Shown: positions 28,330 through 37,760, counted from the first letter of the stretch. The stretch is DNA of 64,000 nucleotides from Luteimonas granuli (GCF_007795095.1 NZ_CP042218.1:1550001-1614000), one strand, 5' to 3'. A program made the numbers and translations. Notes: generated from the letters alone by a model not told the origin.

Positions 28330-29451
28330 ATGGACCTCCCGACCCTGCCGCACCGGCGCATCCTCGCCGCCGCCCTCGCGCTGGCCCTGCTCTCGGCGTG
28401 CGCGAGCGGTGGCACCGCGCCGATCGCGCCGGCTCCGGCTCCGGATGCGCAGGCTCGAGTGGTCGACGGCAGCGCGGACGGGGCGACGGCGGATGCCGCC
28501 GGCACCGGCGCCGCTTCCGCGCGCGCACCGGTCGCACAGGACGGGACCGCGGCGGCCTCGGACGGCGGAGAGCCGTTGCCGGGCGACGACGGCCAGGGCA
28601 CCGACGACACCGTCATCGCCACCGGCGAAACCGTCGCCATCGACCCCACCCAGGCCGAACTCGACTACGCCGCCATCTACGGCGGCGAGGTCTACGACCC
28701 GGTCGCCGATTCCACGCTGCCCGACCCGGCCGCGCCGCCGCCGCCGGGCCATGACCCGTGGGAGCACTGGAACCGCAGGGTCCACGCCTTCAACATGGCC
28801 GTCGACCGCGCCGTCGCCGAGCCGCTGGCACGCGCCTACGTGAAGGTCGTGCCGCGCCCGGTGCGCCTGGGCGTGGGCAACTTCTTCTCCAACCTGGGCC
28901 AGCCGGTGAGCGCGCTCAATGCGCTGCTGCAGGGCAAGCCCGGCCAGGCCGGCCACTCGCTGGGCCGCTTCCTGGTCAACGCCACCCTCGGCATCGGCGG
29001 CCTGTTCGACCCGGCCTCGCGCATGAACATCCCCAACCGCAGCGAGGACTTCGGCCAGACCCTGGGCGTGTGGGGTTGGGAGCGTTCGCGCTACGTCGAG
29101 CTGCCGCTGTTCGGCCCGCGCACCGTGCGCGACGTCTTCGGCCTGGTCGGCGACGGCCAGGTCGCGCCGCTGCGCCAGATCGACGACGACGCCGTGCGCA
29201 TCGGCCTGCAGGGCCTGCAGCTGGTCGACCTGCGCACCCAGCTGTTCGCCGTCGACCGCCTGCGCGAAGGCGCCGCCGACGAGTACGCCCTGGTGCGCGA
29301 CGCCTGGCTGCAGCGCCGCGACTACCAGATCCGCGGCGACCGTCTGCGCGAGGACCAGGAGGACCTGCCCGACTACCTGCTCGAGGACGAGGGCAATCCG
29401 ACGGTGCCGGTGGACGTGATGCCGATCGTGCCGGGCTCCACTCCGCCCTGA
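28330..29451 (+). CDS. mlaA: MlaA/VacJ outer-membrane lipoprotein
   Basis: 373 aa. The signal peptide ends in lipobox LSAC (Cys24). About 110 residues of low-complexity Ala/Gly/Asp-rich sequence follow, unusually long for MlaA. The VacJ domain then starts near DPWEHWNRRVHAFNMAVDRAVAEPL and continues with RVALTLGIGGLFDPAS-like and EDFGQTLGVWG segments. It removes phospholipids from the outer leaflet. Last gene of the mla operon, which is the usual position in xanthomonads rather than the separate locus of E. coli. Confidence 0.93.
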   Translation: MDLPTLPHRRILAAALALALLSACASGGTAPIAPAPAPDAQARVVDGSADGATADAAGTGAASARAPVAQDGTAAASDGGEPLPGDDGQGTDDTVIATGETVAIDPTQAELDYAAIYGGEVYDPVADSTLPDPAAPPPPGHDPWEHWNRRVHAFNMAVDRAVAEPLARAYVKVVPRPVRLGVGNFFSNLGQPVSALNALLQGKPGQAGHSLGRFLVNATLGIGGLFDPASRMNIPNRSEDFGQTLGVWGWERSRYVELPLFGPRTVRDVFGLVGDGQVAPLRQIDDDAVRIGLQGLQLVDLRTQLFAVDRLREGAADEYALVRDAWLQRRDYQIRGDRLREDQEDLPDYLLEDEGNPTVPVDVMPIVPGSTPP

Positions 29452-29463
29452 CCTGCCATCCCC

Positions 29464-29600
29464 CTGCAGGAGCGGCTACAGCCGCGACCGGGGCCGCCGC
29501 GACATCCATCGCTCCTGCAGGAGCGGCTACAGCCGCGATCGGGGGCGCCGCGACATCCATCGCGGCTATAGCCGCTCCTACAGCTGCTCCTGCAGCCGCT
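29464..29600. repeat. REP-like hairpin cluster between mlaA and rmuC
   Basis: Two direct copies of a roughly 50-bp unit begin with GGAGCGGCTACAGCCGCGA (29468 and 29520), each followed by a CGCGACATCCATCG segment. An inverted copy follows (CGCGGCTATAGCCGCTCC, about 29561-29578), then a decayed one. The whole lies between the convergent 3' ends of mlaA and rmuC. The GGAGCGGCT...AGCCGC core recurs at 51024. Such REP sequences can stabilise 3' ends or attract REP-associated transposases. Confidence 0.8.
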
Positions 29601-29616
29601 CCGCTGCGCGGGGCGG

Positions 29617-30996
29617 TCATCCGGCGGGATCGTCTCCGACCGCGTCCGCCACCACGTCGCCCAGGAGTTTCCGCGCCTCCTCGCCCGGCAGCGTCTCCAC
29701 GCCGCGCAGCTGGCGCTCGATCGCGCGCGTGCGCACGCCGGCCTGCTTGATGCTGTTCTGCACCGTGTCCAGCTGCCCGTGCGCCTTCTCCAGCACGGTG
29801 GCGAACTTGCCGAACTCGGACTTCACCGCGCCGAGCAGATGCCACACCTCGCTCGAGCGCTTCTCGATCGCCAGCGTGCGGAAGCCCATCTGCAGGCTGT
29901 TGAGCAGGGCCAGCAGCGTGGTCGGCCCGACCACGGTCACGCGGAAGTCGCGCTGCAGCGCCTCGAACAGGCCCGGCCGGCGCAGCACTTCCGCGTACAG
30001 GCCCTCGGTGGGCAGGAACATCAGCGCGAAGTCGGTGGTGTGCGGCGGTGCCAGGTACTTGTCGCGGATGCGCTTGGCATCGGTCTTCACCTGGCGCTCG
30101 AGCGCATTGCCGGCGCTGGTGATGGCTTCGGTCTCCGCGCGCTCCTGGGCATCGAGCAGGCGCTCGTAGTCGTCGCGCGGGAACTTGGCGTCGATGGGCA
30201 GACGGATCGACCGTCCCGCCTCCGCGCCCGGCAGGCGGATCGCGAACTCGACGCGGTCGTTGCTGCCCGGCACGGTGATGCAGTTGGTCTCGTACTGCTC
30301 GATGGTCAGCACCTGGTCGAGCAGGATCGCGAGCTGCACTTCGCCGAAGATGCCGCGCGTCTTGACGTTGCCGAGCACCCGCTTGAGGTCGCCGACGCCG
30401 GTGGCCAGCTCCTGCATCTCGCCCAGCCCGCGCTGCACCTGCTCCAGGCGCTCGGAGACCAGCTTGAACGAAGCGCCCAGGCGCGCCTCGAGCGTTGTCT
30501 GCAGCTTCTCGTCGACGGTTTCGCGCATCTGCTCGAGCTTCTGCGCGTTGTCGGCCTGCAGGGCCTTGAGCTGCGATTCCAGCGTGATGCGCATCTCGGC
30601 GATGCGCTGCTCGTTGCGCTGGGTGAGCTCGGCCAGCCGCTGGCCCAGGGATTCCGCGAAACGCTGCTGGACCTCGGCGCCCTCGGTGCGCGCCTTGCGC
30701 GCATCCTCGCCCAGGGCTTCGCGCAGCACGTCCAGGCGCTGGTCGGTGCGGGCGCTGAACTCGGTCAGGCGCGCGGCGAAGCCGTCGATCCGCTGCCCCT
30801 GGGCCATCCCCAGGCTGTCGAGCTGCAGCCGCAGCTCGCCGCGGCCGTCACGCTGCTCGGTGCGCAGCACCTCCTCCAGGTCCCGCCGCATCTCCGCCAG
30901 GGCACGCTCCGGTCGTCGCAGCAGCAGTGCCACCAGCAATGCGATGGCCACCGCTACGGCGCCCAGCACCAGCATCAACAAGGTCTCTACATTCAT
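29617..30996 (-). CDS. rmuC: RmuC, DNA recombination protein
   Basis: 459 aa. N-terminal membrane helix (about residues 5-28), a long coiled coil (about 35-190, with repeated AELTQRNEQRIAEMR-like heptads), then the RmuC nuclease-like domain (GNVKTRGIFGEVQLAILLDQ, LPIDAKFPRDDYERLL). Associated with limiting inversion at short repeats. Monocistronic, convergent with mlaA across the REP cluster. Confidence 0.94.
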   Translation of the reverse strand: MNVETLLMLVLGAVAVAIALLVALLLRRPERALAEMRRDLEEVLRTEQRDGRGELRLQLDSLGMAQGQRIDGFAARLTEFSARTDQRLDVLREALGEDARKARTEGAEVQQRFAESLGQRLAELTQRNEQRIAEMRITLESQLKALQADNAQKLEQMRETVDEKLQTTLEARLGASFKLVSERLEQVQRGLGEMQELATGVGDLKRVLGNVKTRGIFGEVQLAILLDQVLTIEQYETNCITVPGSNDRVEFAIRLPGAEAGRSIRLPIDAKFPRDDYERLLDAQERAETEAITSAGNALERQVKTDAKRIRDKYLAPPHTTDFALMFLPTEGLYAEVLRRPGLFEALQRDFRVTVVGPTTLLALLNSLQMGFRTLAIEKRSSEVWHLLGAVKSEFGKFATVLEKAHGQLDTVQNSIKQAGVRTRAIERQLRGVETLPGEEARKLLGDVVADAVGDDPAG

Positions 30997-31049
30997 GCGC
31001 GCAGTGTATCCGTGGCCGGTCGCACCCGCCGCGACCGCACTCCCACGAC

Positions 31050-31403
31050 ATGAAGATCCACGCCCGACGCGTCTACTCCGAACCCGCCACCGGCGAGGGC
31101 CATCGGGTGCTGGTCGACCGCCTCTGGCCGCGCGGCAAGTCCAAGGCCGAGCTGGACGGCATCCCCTGGGTGAAGTCCATCGCGCCCAGCGACGGACTGC
31201 GCGACTGGTTCGGCCATGACCCCGACAAGTGGCCGGAGTTCAAGCGGCGCTACTTCGCCGAGCTCGACGCCAACCCCGGGGGCGTGGCCGAGCTGCGCAA
31301 GGCCCTGGGGCGCGGAAGCAACGCCACCCTGCTCTACGCGGCGAAGGACGAGGAGCACAACAACGCCGTCGCGCTGGCCGAATACCTGGGCCGGCACTCC
31401 TGA
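31050..31403 (+). CDS. DUF488-family protein
   Basis: 117 aa from ATG 31050. Typical DUF488 sequence: RVYSEPATGEGHRVLVDRLW, then DWFGHDPDKWPEFKRRY and LLYAAKDEEHNNAVALAEYL. Function is not established for the family. It starts 53 bp from rmuC on the other strand and ends at the 517-bp gap filled by the composite palindromes. Confidence 0.88.
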   Translation: MKIHARRVYSEPATGEGHRVLVDRLWPRGKSKAELDGIPWVKSIAPSDGLRDWFGHDPDKWPEFKRRYFAELDANPGGVAELRKALGRGSNATLLYAAKDEEHNNAVALAEYLGRHS

Positions 31404-31484
31404 ATCCCGGCGGTTTCCAGACTCCGAGGTGATGGCGTGTCGTTGGCGCGTTGTCGCACTCCTGGCGCACGGTCGCGCCTTGAA

Positions 31485-31885
31485 GTCGCTTCGTTGGGGT
31501 CCGCGTTGCCCGTCCCGCGCACAGGGGGTGTGCTTCCCCGGCAGTCTCCGCGTCCTGCTCCCACTGCCGGCCGCCGGCCATCCATGGCCGGCTGTCCGCA
31601 CACCCCCTGTGCGCGGGACGGGCTCCGGCGTTCTCCGGCTTCGGGAGGGAAGATCAAGAGCGGTCGCGGCTCGGGCCGCTCCTGGTCATGACGACGCGAC
31701 CGTTTCGGCGTTGACCTTCTTCCCGGCCGTGACCAAAGGTCGTGCCCGCCGCGGATGCAGGGGGGATGTCCAGAGCCGGCCATGGATGGCCGGCGGCCGG
31801 ATCTGGCAGCAGGACGCGGAGAATCCGGCTGGGCATCCCCCCCTGCGTCCGTGGCGGGCAGCCCGGACTCGAACGGAGGGGCGCG
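31485..31885. repeat. Composite palindromic element, copy 1
   Basis: Non-coding element filling most of the 517-bp gap 31404-31920 between convergent genes. Half A: a perfect 25-bp inverted repeat (31509-31533 and 31598-31622) around a core with a CCGGCCATCCATGGCCGG palindrome. Half B: a near-perfect 26/27-bp inverted repeat (31743-31768 and 31834-31860) around the same core in opposite orientation (CCGGCCATGGATGGCCGG, then GCAGGACGCGGAG, the complement of CTCCGCGTCCTGC in half A). The halves are joined by about 120 bases. The same arrangement recurs at 61033-61581. Reading frames through it are by-products. Confidence 0.85.
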
Positions 31886-31920
31886 ACTGCCGCTCCCGGG
31901 TCGGGCCTTGCGACCGTCGC

Positions 31921-33087
31921 CTACACGACGCGGCAGAACACCGCCTTGAGGTAGCGCGACTCCTGCGCGTTGGCCATGAAGGGATGGTCCGGCCCCGCGC
32001 CCGACACCTTCAGCACCTGCACGGTGCGGTTGGAGAAGAACGCCGCGCGCCGCAGCATGTCCAGGAACTGGTCCTCGCTCACCAGCCCGGTGCACGAGAA
32101 GGTCGCGAACAGCCCGCCCGGCTTGACCACCGACAGCGCCAGCTTGTTCATGTCCAGGTATTTCTTCAGCGCCGGGATCACCTGCTCGCGGTCGCGGGTC
32201 ATCTTGGCCGGGTCCAGGATCACCACGTCGTAGAGTTCGCCGGCGTTCGACGCGTCGCGCAGCCACGGGAAGATGTCGGCCTGCACGAAGCGCGGGCGCA
32301 CGTTGTTCAGGCGCGCATTGCCCTTGGCGATCTCGATCACGTCGCCGTCGATGTCCACGCCCACCACCTCGGCCGCGCCGCGCACCGCCGAATACACCGC
32401 GAAGCCGCCGGTGTTGCAGCACAGGTCGAGGACGCGCCTGCCGTCCACGTACCGGCTCAGCCATTCGCGGTTCTCGCGCTGGTCGGCGAAGAAGCCGGTC
32501 TTGTGCGCGCCCGCCGGATCGGCGCGGAAGCGGATGCCGTGCTCGGTGATGACCGCCGGCTCGGTGCCCGGCGTGCCGTGGAAATCGAAGCTCTCCTGCT
32601 TCTGCACGTGCTCGTCGGCGAAGGCATGGAAGCGGCAGCCGGGGAACTGCGCGCGCAGCGCCTCCATGATCCATTCCCGGTGGCGGAACATGCCGGCGCT
32701 GAAGTACTCCAGTACCAGCAGGTCGGCGTAGCGGTCGACCACGAGGCCGCTGAGGCCGTCGCCCTCGCTGTGCACAACGCGCCAGGCGTCGGACACCGCG
32801 TCCAGGCGCAGCACCTCGCGGCGCAGGGACACCGCCTCGGCGATCCTGCGCGCGAACCAGCCGGCATCGACCGCGACGCCGGGGTCCGTCTCCAGGATCC
32901 GCACGGCGATCCGCGAATGGCCGTTGTAGAAGCCGCGGCCGATCCATTCTCCGTCAACGCCGACCACGTCGACGATGCTGCCGGGCTTCGGCCGCGGATT
33001 GGGCTTCTCGACCAGCTTCTGGAAGATCCACGGATGGCTCGACCGCCAGGCATTGCGCAGGCGGACCACGGGCAGGGCGTCGTTCAT
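31921..33087 (-). CDS. rlmI: RlmI-type 23S rRNA (cytosine-5) methyltransferase
   Basis: 388 aa from ATG 33087 (MNDALPVV); the open frame further upstream is Arg-rich and not family-like. N-terminal PUA-type domain (NAWRSSHPWIFQKLVEKPN, GSIVDVVG) and C-terminal Rossmann methyltransferase with VLDLCCNTGGFAVYSA, DPAKMTRDRE and TFSCTGLVS (catalytic Cys). It modifies a cytosine in 23S rRNA. The length matches RlmI (about 390 aa). Confidence 0.9.
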   Translation of the reverse strand: MNDALPVVRLRNAWRSSHPWIFQKLVEKPNPRPKPGSIVDVVGVDGEWIGRGFYNGHSRIAVRILETDPGVAVDAGWFARRIAEAVSLRREVLRLDAVSDAWRVVHSEGDGLSGLVVDRYADLLVLEYFSAGMFRHREWIMEALRAQFPGCRFHAFADEHVQKQESFDFHGTPGTEPAVITEHGIRFRADPAGAHKTGFFADQRENREWLSRYVDGRRVLDLCCNTGGFAVYSAVRGAAEVVGVDIDGDVIEIAKGNARLNNVRPRFVQADIFPWLRDASNAGELYDVVILDPAKMTRDREQVIPALKKYLDMNKLALSVVKPGGLFATFSCTGLVSEDQFLDMLRRAAFFSNRTVQVLKVSGAGPDHPFMANAQESRYLKAVFCRVV

Positions 33088-33214
33088 GGCGACGATTCTA
33101 CCGGCTGGCATCGCGGGGCCGCGTCCGCGAATGGGAGTGCGCGCGCGCTGCCCCTGGCCGCGCGTCCGGTCACCGGCCCTTGCGTCGCGGTCTTCCGCCG
33201 CCATCCTTGGGGGC

Positions 33215-33997
33215 ATGCATCTGCCCGACCACGATCATCCGCCGGACTCCGTCGCCCAGCGCGCCGCGGACTGGCGGCACTTCCGTCGCGCCGTGGGCGC
33301 CTCGCTGGCCTTCGTCGCGGTGCTGGCGGTGGTCCATGCCGCGCAGGCCGGCTTCGACGCGCGCCTGTTCTCGGTGGCGCCCGGCAGCGCCGCCGGACTG
33401 CTCGGCCTGCTCACCGCGCCGCTGCTGCATGGCTCGCTGGAGCACCTGGTCGCCAACTCGGTGGCCGTGATCCTGCTCGGCACCCTGGCCGGCTGGGTCT
33501 ATCCGCGCGCCAGCCTGCGCGGACTTCCTCTCATGTGGCTCGGCTCCGGCCTCGGCGCCTGGCTGCTCGGCGATCCCGGCTCGTACCACCTCGGCGCCAG
33601 CGGCGTGACCCATGGTCTGATGTTCCTGGTGATGACCCTGGCCGTGCTGCGCCGCGACCGCGCCGCCATCGCCGCCTCCATGATCGGCTTCATGTTCTAC
33701 GGCGGCATGCTGCTCACCGTGCTGCCCCGCGAGCCCGGCGTGTCCTGGCAGTCGCACCTGGGCGGCGCCGTGGGCGGGATCGTCGCGGCCTGGGTGTTCC
33801 GTCGACTGGATCCGGTGGCACCGCGCAAGCGCTACAGCTGGGAACTGGAGGAGGAGCAGGCGGCCATCGCCGCCGCCCGCGCGCAGGCCGAGCGCGAACA
33901 GTTCGAATCCGGCGCGCCCGACGACGTACCGGTGCTCTGGCACCGGCCGGAGGAGGAGCGCGGCACGATCCTCGAGTTCCCGCGCCGCGACCGCTGA
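33215..33997 (+). CDS. Rhomboid-family intramembrane serine protease
   Basis: 260 aa with six hydrophobic segments. The catalytic Ser motif GASGVTHG and the catalytic His in SHLGGAVGG are visible, as is the HGSLEHLVANSVAV segment (HxxxN region). The C-terminal roughly 60 residues are soluble and charged (EEEQAAIAAARAQAEREQ). It cleaves transmembrane helices; substrates unknown. ATG 33215. Confidence 0.9.
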   Translation: MHLPDHDHPPDSVAQRAADWRHFRRAVGASLAFVAVLAVVHAAQAGFDARLFSVAPGSAAGLLGLLTAPLLHGSLEHLVANSVAVILLGTLAGWVYPRASLRGLPLMWLGSGLGAWLLGDPGSYHLGASGVTHGLMFLVMTLAVLRRDRAAIAASMIGFMFYGGMLLTVLPREPGVSWQSHLGGAVGGIVAAWVFRRLDPVAPRKRYSWELEEEQAAIAAARAQAEREQFESGAPDDVPVLWHRPEEERGTILEFPRRDR

Positions 33998-34076
33998 GCG
34001 CAGGGTGCCGACACCGCGGGGCGGAAGGACCGCGGCACGGCGCCGCGCAGCGCCCGGCCGCGCTAGACTCCGGCCC

Positions 34077-35273
34077 ATGCGCGCCACCGCCACCCTCATC
34101 CTGCTGCTGACGGCCCTGCCCTGGGGCGGCGCCCTCGGAAGCGACGCCATGGCCGACATCGACGCCCGCCTGCAGCCCTATACCGGCGACGTTCCGGGCG
34201 CCGCCCTGCTGGTGCTGCGCGACGGCGAGCCGGTGGTGCGCCGCACCGTGGGCCTGGCCGACGTCGGCGCCGGGGTTCCGGTCACGCCCGCCACCAACTT
34301 CCGCCTGGCCTCGGTGAGCAAGCAGTTCACCGCCGCCGCCGTGCTGCTGCTGGCCGAGGACGGCCGCCTGCGCCTGGACGATCCCGTGCGCCGCTGGCTG
34401 CCCGCGCTGCCGGCCAGCGCCGACGGCGTGACCCTGCACCACCTGCTCAGCCACACCTCGGGCCTGCACGACTACGAGGACCTCATGGCCGCGGAGTTCC
34501 AGGGCCAGGTGCGCGACGCGGATGTGCTCTGCCTGCTCGCGAGCGGCCAGCCCTGCGCGCTTGGCGACGCCACCGTCCGCGACGGGAACGGGGAATCCGT
34601 CGCCTATGCGGCCGATGCGGCCGCGAAGCCCCCGGCATCCCGTGCCGCCACGGCCGCCGCGGACACGGGCGAGCCGTACTTCCCTCCCGGCTCCGCCTAC
34701 CGCTACAGCAACAGCGCCTACGCCCTGCTGGCCCTGGTCGTGGAGCAGGCCTCCGGCCGGGCCTACCCGGAATTCCTGCGCGAGCGCATCTTCGAGCCGC
34801 TGGGCATGGACCACACCGTGGCCTTCGTGGACGGCGTCAACGCCCCCGCGAACCGCGCCTTCGGCCACAGCGCCCGCGGCGACGGCTGGGCCCGCACCGA
34901 CCAGTCCACCACCAGCGCCGTGCTCGGCGACGGCGGCATCTATTCCTCCATCGACGACCTGGCGAAGTGGGACGCCGCGCTCTACGACGAGCGCCTGCTG
35001 TCCGACGCCTCGCGTGCGCTGGCGTTCTCGCCGCAGACGACCACGCCGACCGGCGAGGCCGACGTCGCTGCCTACGGCTACGGCTGGCGCCTGGACGGCG
35101 AAGGCCTGATGTGGCACTCCGGCGAGACCATCGGCTTCCGCAACGTCATCCTGCGCTGGCCCGCGCAGCGGCTGACCGTGCTCATGCTGAGCAACCGCAA
35201 CGATCCCGAACCCTACGCCGCCGCGCGCGCCATCGGCGACGCCTTCCTGCGCGAGACCGCCGGCACGCGCTAG
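34077..35273 (+). CDS. Secreted serine hydrolase of the beta-lactamase/PBP4* family
   Basis: 398 aa from ATG 34077, signal peptide MRATATLILLLTALPWGGALG. Class-C type motifs: SVSK (SxxK), YSN (YRYSNSAYALL) and HSG near the C-terminus. Such beta-lactamase-family proteins include D-aminopeptidases, esterases and peptidoglycan enzymes; a true beta-lactamase role is not implied. An insert of about 45 residues (AYAADAAAKPPASRAATAAA) lies before the YSN motif. Followed closely by the M28 peptidase gene, possibly one operon. Confidence 0.87.
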   Translation: MRATATLILLLTALPWGGALGSDAMADIDARLQPYTGDVPGAALLVLRDGEPVVRRTVGLADVGAGVPVTPATNFRLASVSKQFTAAAVLLLAEDGRLRLDDPVRRWLPALPASADGVTLHHLLSHTSGLHDYEDLMAAEFQGQVRDADVLCLLASGQPCALGDATVRDGNGESVAYAADAAAKPPASRAATAAADTGEPYFPPGSAYRYSNSAYALLALVVEQASGRAYPEFLRERIFEPLGMDHTVAFVDGVNAPANRAFGHSARGDGWARTDQSTTSAVLGDGGIYSSIDDLAKWDAALYDERLLSDASRALAFSPQTTTPTGEADVAAYGYGWRLDGEGLMWHSGETIGFRNVILRWPAQRLTVLMLSNRNDPEPYAAARAIGDAFLRETAGTR

Positions 35274-35302
35274 GCTGGCGCATCGCACCGACAGGCCCCG
35301 CC

Positions 35303-37000
35303 ATGCTCCTTGCCGCCGCACGCCGCCTGACGCCGGCCGCGTTCGTCCTCGCCCTGCTGCTGGCCATGCCGGCCTGCAAGCGCGAGCCCGCGCCCGAAGC
35401 CGGCGCGCCCACCGCGGCCGTCCTGGAGCGCTCGCAGGACCCCGCCGCCCACCGCATCGAGGACGACGTCCGCGCCCTGGCCGACGACCGCATGCAGGGT
35501 CGCGAGACCGGCACCCCCGGCCACGAACTCGCCGCCGACCACGTCGCGCAGCGTTTCGCCGACGCCGGCCTGGTCCCCGGCGGCGAGGATGGCGGCTGGT
35601 TCCAGCGCGTGCCGCTGCTGCGCGCCACCCTGGACGCGGACGCGCGCCTGCAGATCCACCTCGATGGCCGGGTGCGCGCGCTGGAATTCCAGCGGGACTT
35701 CCTGCCGCTGGCCAACTTCGACCTGCCCGAGGCCTCGGTGGGGGAGGCCCCGGCGGTGTTCGTCGGCCAGGCCATCCATGCGCCCGGCCTGGGCCACGAC
35801 GACTTCGCCGGCCTGGACCTGCGCGGCAAGGTCGCGGTGATGTTCGGCGGCGCGCCGGAGCGCTTCGACGCCACCCGCCGCGCCTTCCATGGCTCGACCC
35901 GCGAGAAGCTGCAGAACGTCGCGGCGCGAGGCGCGGTCGGCGCGGTCTTCGCCGGCACGGCCGCCGACGAGGTGCGCGCACCCTGGGCCCGCAGCGCCGC
36001 CGACTGGCAGCGGCCGTCCATGCGCCTGCGCGACGCCGACGGCCGCGCGATCGACGGCTGGGCCGGCCTGGAAGTGGTGGCACGCGTGAGCGCCGCCGCG
36101 GCCGACGCGCTCTTCGCCGGCGGCGACCGCAGCGCCGCGCAGCTCGCCGACGCCGCCCGCGCCGGCACGGCCGGCGGCTTCGACCTGCCCGTGCGCCTGT
36201 CGCTGGCGGCCCGCACCCGCGTCGAGCCGCTGGACTCGCGCAACGTGGTCGGCCTGCTCCGCGGCAGCGACCCGGTGCTGGCCGACGAGTACGTCGTCCA
36301 CACCGCCCACCTCGACCACATCGGCATCGGCGCCGGAGTCGACGGCGACACCATCCACAACGGCGCCCTCGACAACGCGCTCGGCGTCGCGATCATGACC
36401 GAGGCCGCGCGCGGCCTTGCCGCCGCCGACGCGGCGCCGCGGCGTTCGCAGCTGTTCGTCGCCCTCACCGCCGAAGAGCAGGGCCTGCTCGGATCGCAGT
36501 GGTTCGCCACCCGGCCCACGATTCCCCGTGGCGCCCTGGTGGCGAACATCAACATCGACATGCCGGTGCTCACCGCGCCCAGCCGCGACGTGGTGGCGAT
36601 CGGTGCCGAACATTCCTCGCTCGCGGCGGTGGTGGCCGCCGCCGCCAGCGACATCGGCGTGCGCGTGTCGCCTGACCCCTTTCCCGAGGAAGCCGTGTTC
36701 GTGCGCAGCGACCAGTTCTCGTTCGTGCGCCAGGGCGTTCCCGCGGTCTACCTCGACGCTGGCATCGAGCCGGTCGACCCGGACCGCGACCCGAAGGTCT
36801 CCGCCACCTGGTTCATGCGCAACTGCTACCACCGCCCCTGCGACCAGGCCGACCTGCCGATCCACTACGACGACGCCGCCCGCCTGGCGCGCCTGTCGGC
36901 GCGCATCGCCGGCCTCATCGGCGACGCCGACGCACGGCCGGCGTGGAACGAGGGGGACTTCTTCGGCGAACGCTTCAGCGGCGCTGCAGGGGTACGCTGA
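35303..37000 (+). CDS. M28-family zinc peptidase, lipoprotein
   Basis: 565 aa from ATG 35303. Lipobox MPAC (Cys near residue 25). A PA-domain-like insert lies around residues 140-290. M28 zinc-site motifs are HLDHIG, NGALDNALG, TAEEQGLLGS and CYHRPCDQ. Probable exported aminopeptidase. It is the last + strand chromosomal gene before the long - strand block of the integron, and ends 60 bases from the convergent gene at 37060. Confidence 0.9.
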   Translation: MLLAAARRLTPAAFVLALLLAMPACKREPAPEAGAPTAAVLERSQDPAAHRIEDDVRALADDRMQGRETGTPGHELAADHVAQRFADAGLVPGGEDGGWFQRVPLLRATLDADARLQIHLDGRVRALEFQRDFLPLANFDLPEASVGEAPAVFVGQAIHAPGLGHDDFAGLDLRGKVAVMFGGAPERFDATRRAFHGSTREKLQNVAARGAVGAVFAGTAADEVRAPWARSAADWQRPSMRLRDADGRAIDGWAGLEVVARVSAAAADALFAGGDRSAAQLADAARAGTAGGFDLPVRLSLAARTRVEPLDSRNVVGLLRGSDPVLADEYVVHTAHLDHIGIGAGVDGDTIHNGALDNALGVAIMTEAARGLAAADAAPRRSQLFVALTAEEQGLLGSQWFATRPTIPRGALVANINIDMPVLTAPSRDVVAIGAEHSSLAAVVAAAASDIGVRVSPDPFPEEAVFVRSDQFSFVRQGVPAVYLDAGIEPVDPDRDPKVSATWFMRNCYHRPCDQADLPIHYDDAARLARLSARIAGLIGDADARPAWNEGDFFGERFSGAAGVR

Positions 37001-37059
37001 GGCCGGGAAGCCACCTCAGCGCATTGCGCAAAGCCCCGGCTCGAAGCCCCGGCGGATGA

Positions 37060-37365
37060 TCATGCGTCGTTCGGGCGGCGCCGCCGCGACCGCGCCCTCG
37101 CCAGTACGGCGTCCGCGCCAAGGTAGGGCAACAGTCCCAGGATGACGACGAGAGCCGCGTCCACAGCGCCGGGGAGCCCGGGAGCGTAGCGGGCAAGCAG
37201 ATTCGAGACGGCGTGGGGCCCGATTCCCGCGACTTTCCACAACGCCACGAGCGTCCTGAGCCGCAGCGACCCGGAGGGAAGATCCACCACGAGGAGCAGC
37301 AGGAAAAGGAACAGGGAGCCGACCCCGAGGAGCAGGAACGGATGGGTGCGCAGCCACTGGCGCAT
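37060..37365 (-). CDS. Small membrane protein, possibly most distal cassette gene
   Basis: 101 aa from ATG 37365 (MRQWLRTH). Two hydrophobic segments (FLLLGVGSLFLFLLLLVV and AALVVILGLLPYLGADAVLA), the second with the PYLGAD-like motif often seen in YkvA/DUF1232-type small proteins. First of the uninterrupted - strand block that runs up to intI. No attC-like site could be identified on its 3' side, so cassette status is uncertain. Confidence 0.6.
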   Translation of the reverse strand: MRQWLRTHPFLLLGVGSLFLFLLLLVVDLPSGSLRLRTLVALWKVAGIGPHAVSNLLARYAPGLPGAVDAALVVILGLLPYLGADAVLARARSRRRRPNDA

Positions 37366-37484
37366 GAGGCGACTCCGGATGCATGCGGTGGGGCGGACCG
37401 AAGAATGGTACCGCTCCGCGGCGCCCGCCATGACGTGCGCGGATCGCGACATGCGCACCCGGGCCCGATGCGCGCCCTCGCGCG

Positions 37485-37760
37485 CTAGCCCTCGGCCGTA
37501 CCGGGATCGATGACCGCGGTGATGGGGGTGATCCTGTCGGCCGGGAATCCGGCCTTCTCGGCGTGCTCCCGGATCAGCTGCTCATTCGATGCGTCGTAGA
37601 TGCAGTAGATCTTGTCACCTGCCACGTAGCTCTGGACCCAGGTGATCCCCGGACCCATCTCCGCAAGCACTTCGTTCGAACGCCTGGACGCGTCCCGAAG
37701 CGCTTCCCGGGACATGTTTCCGGCACCGGCCATTTCCCGCTCGATCAGGTACTGGGTCAT
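37485..37760 (-). CDS. DUF4242 domain protein
   Basis: 91 aa from ATG 37760. Ferredoxin-like small domain with the family pattern MTQYLIEREM, SQSY-like WVQSYVAGDKIYCIYDASNEQLIREHAEKAGFP, and TPITAVIDP. Some members bind nickel; function generally unknown. The start overlaps the upstream gene's stop by 4 bp (ATGA), so the two are coupled. Confidence 0.8.
   Translation of the reverse strand: MTQYLIEREMAGAGNMSREALRDASRRSNEVLAEMGPGITWVQSYVAGDKIYCIYDASNEQLIREHAEKAGFPADRITPITAVIDPGTAEG

Noticed and set aside
34077-35273. Calling this gene an antibiotic beta-lactamase
   Set aside because: The SxxK/YSN/HSG motifs are shared with peptidases and esterases and the sequence is not close to known AmpC enzymes.
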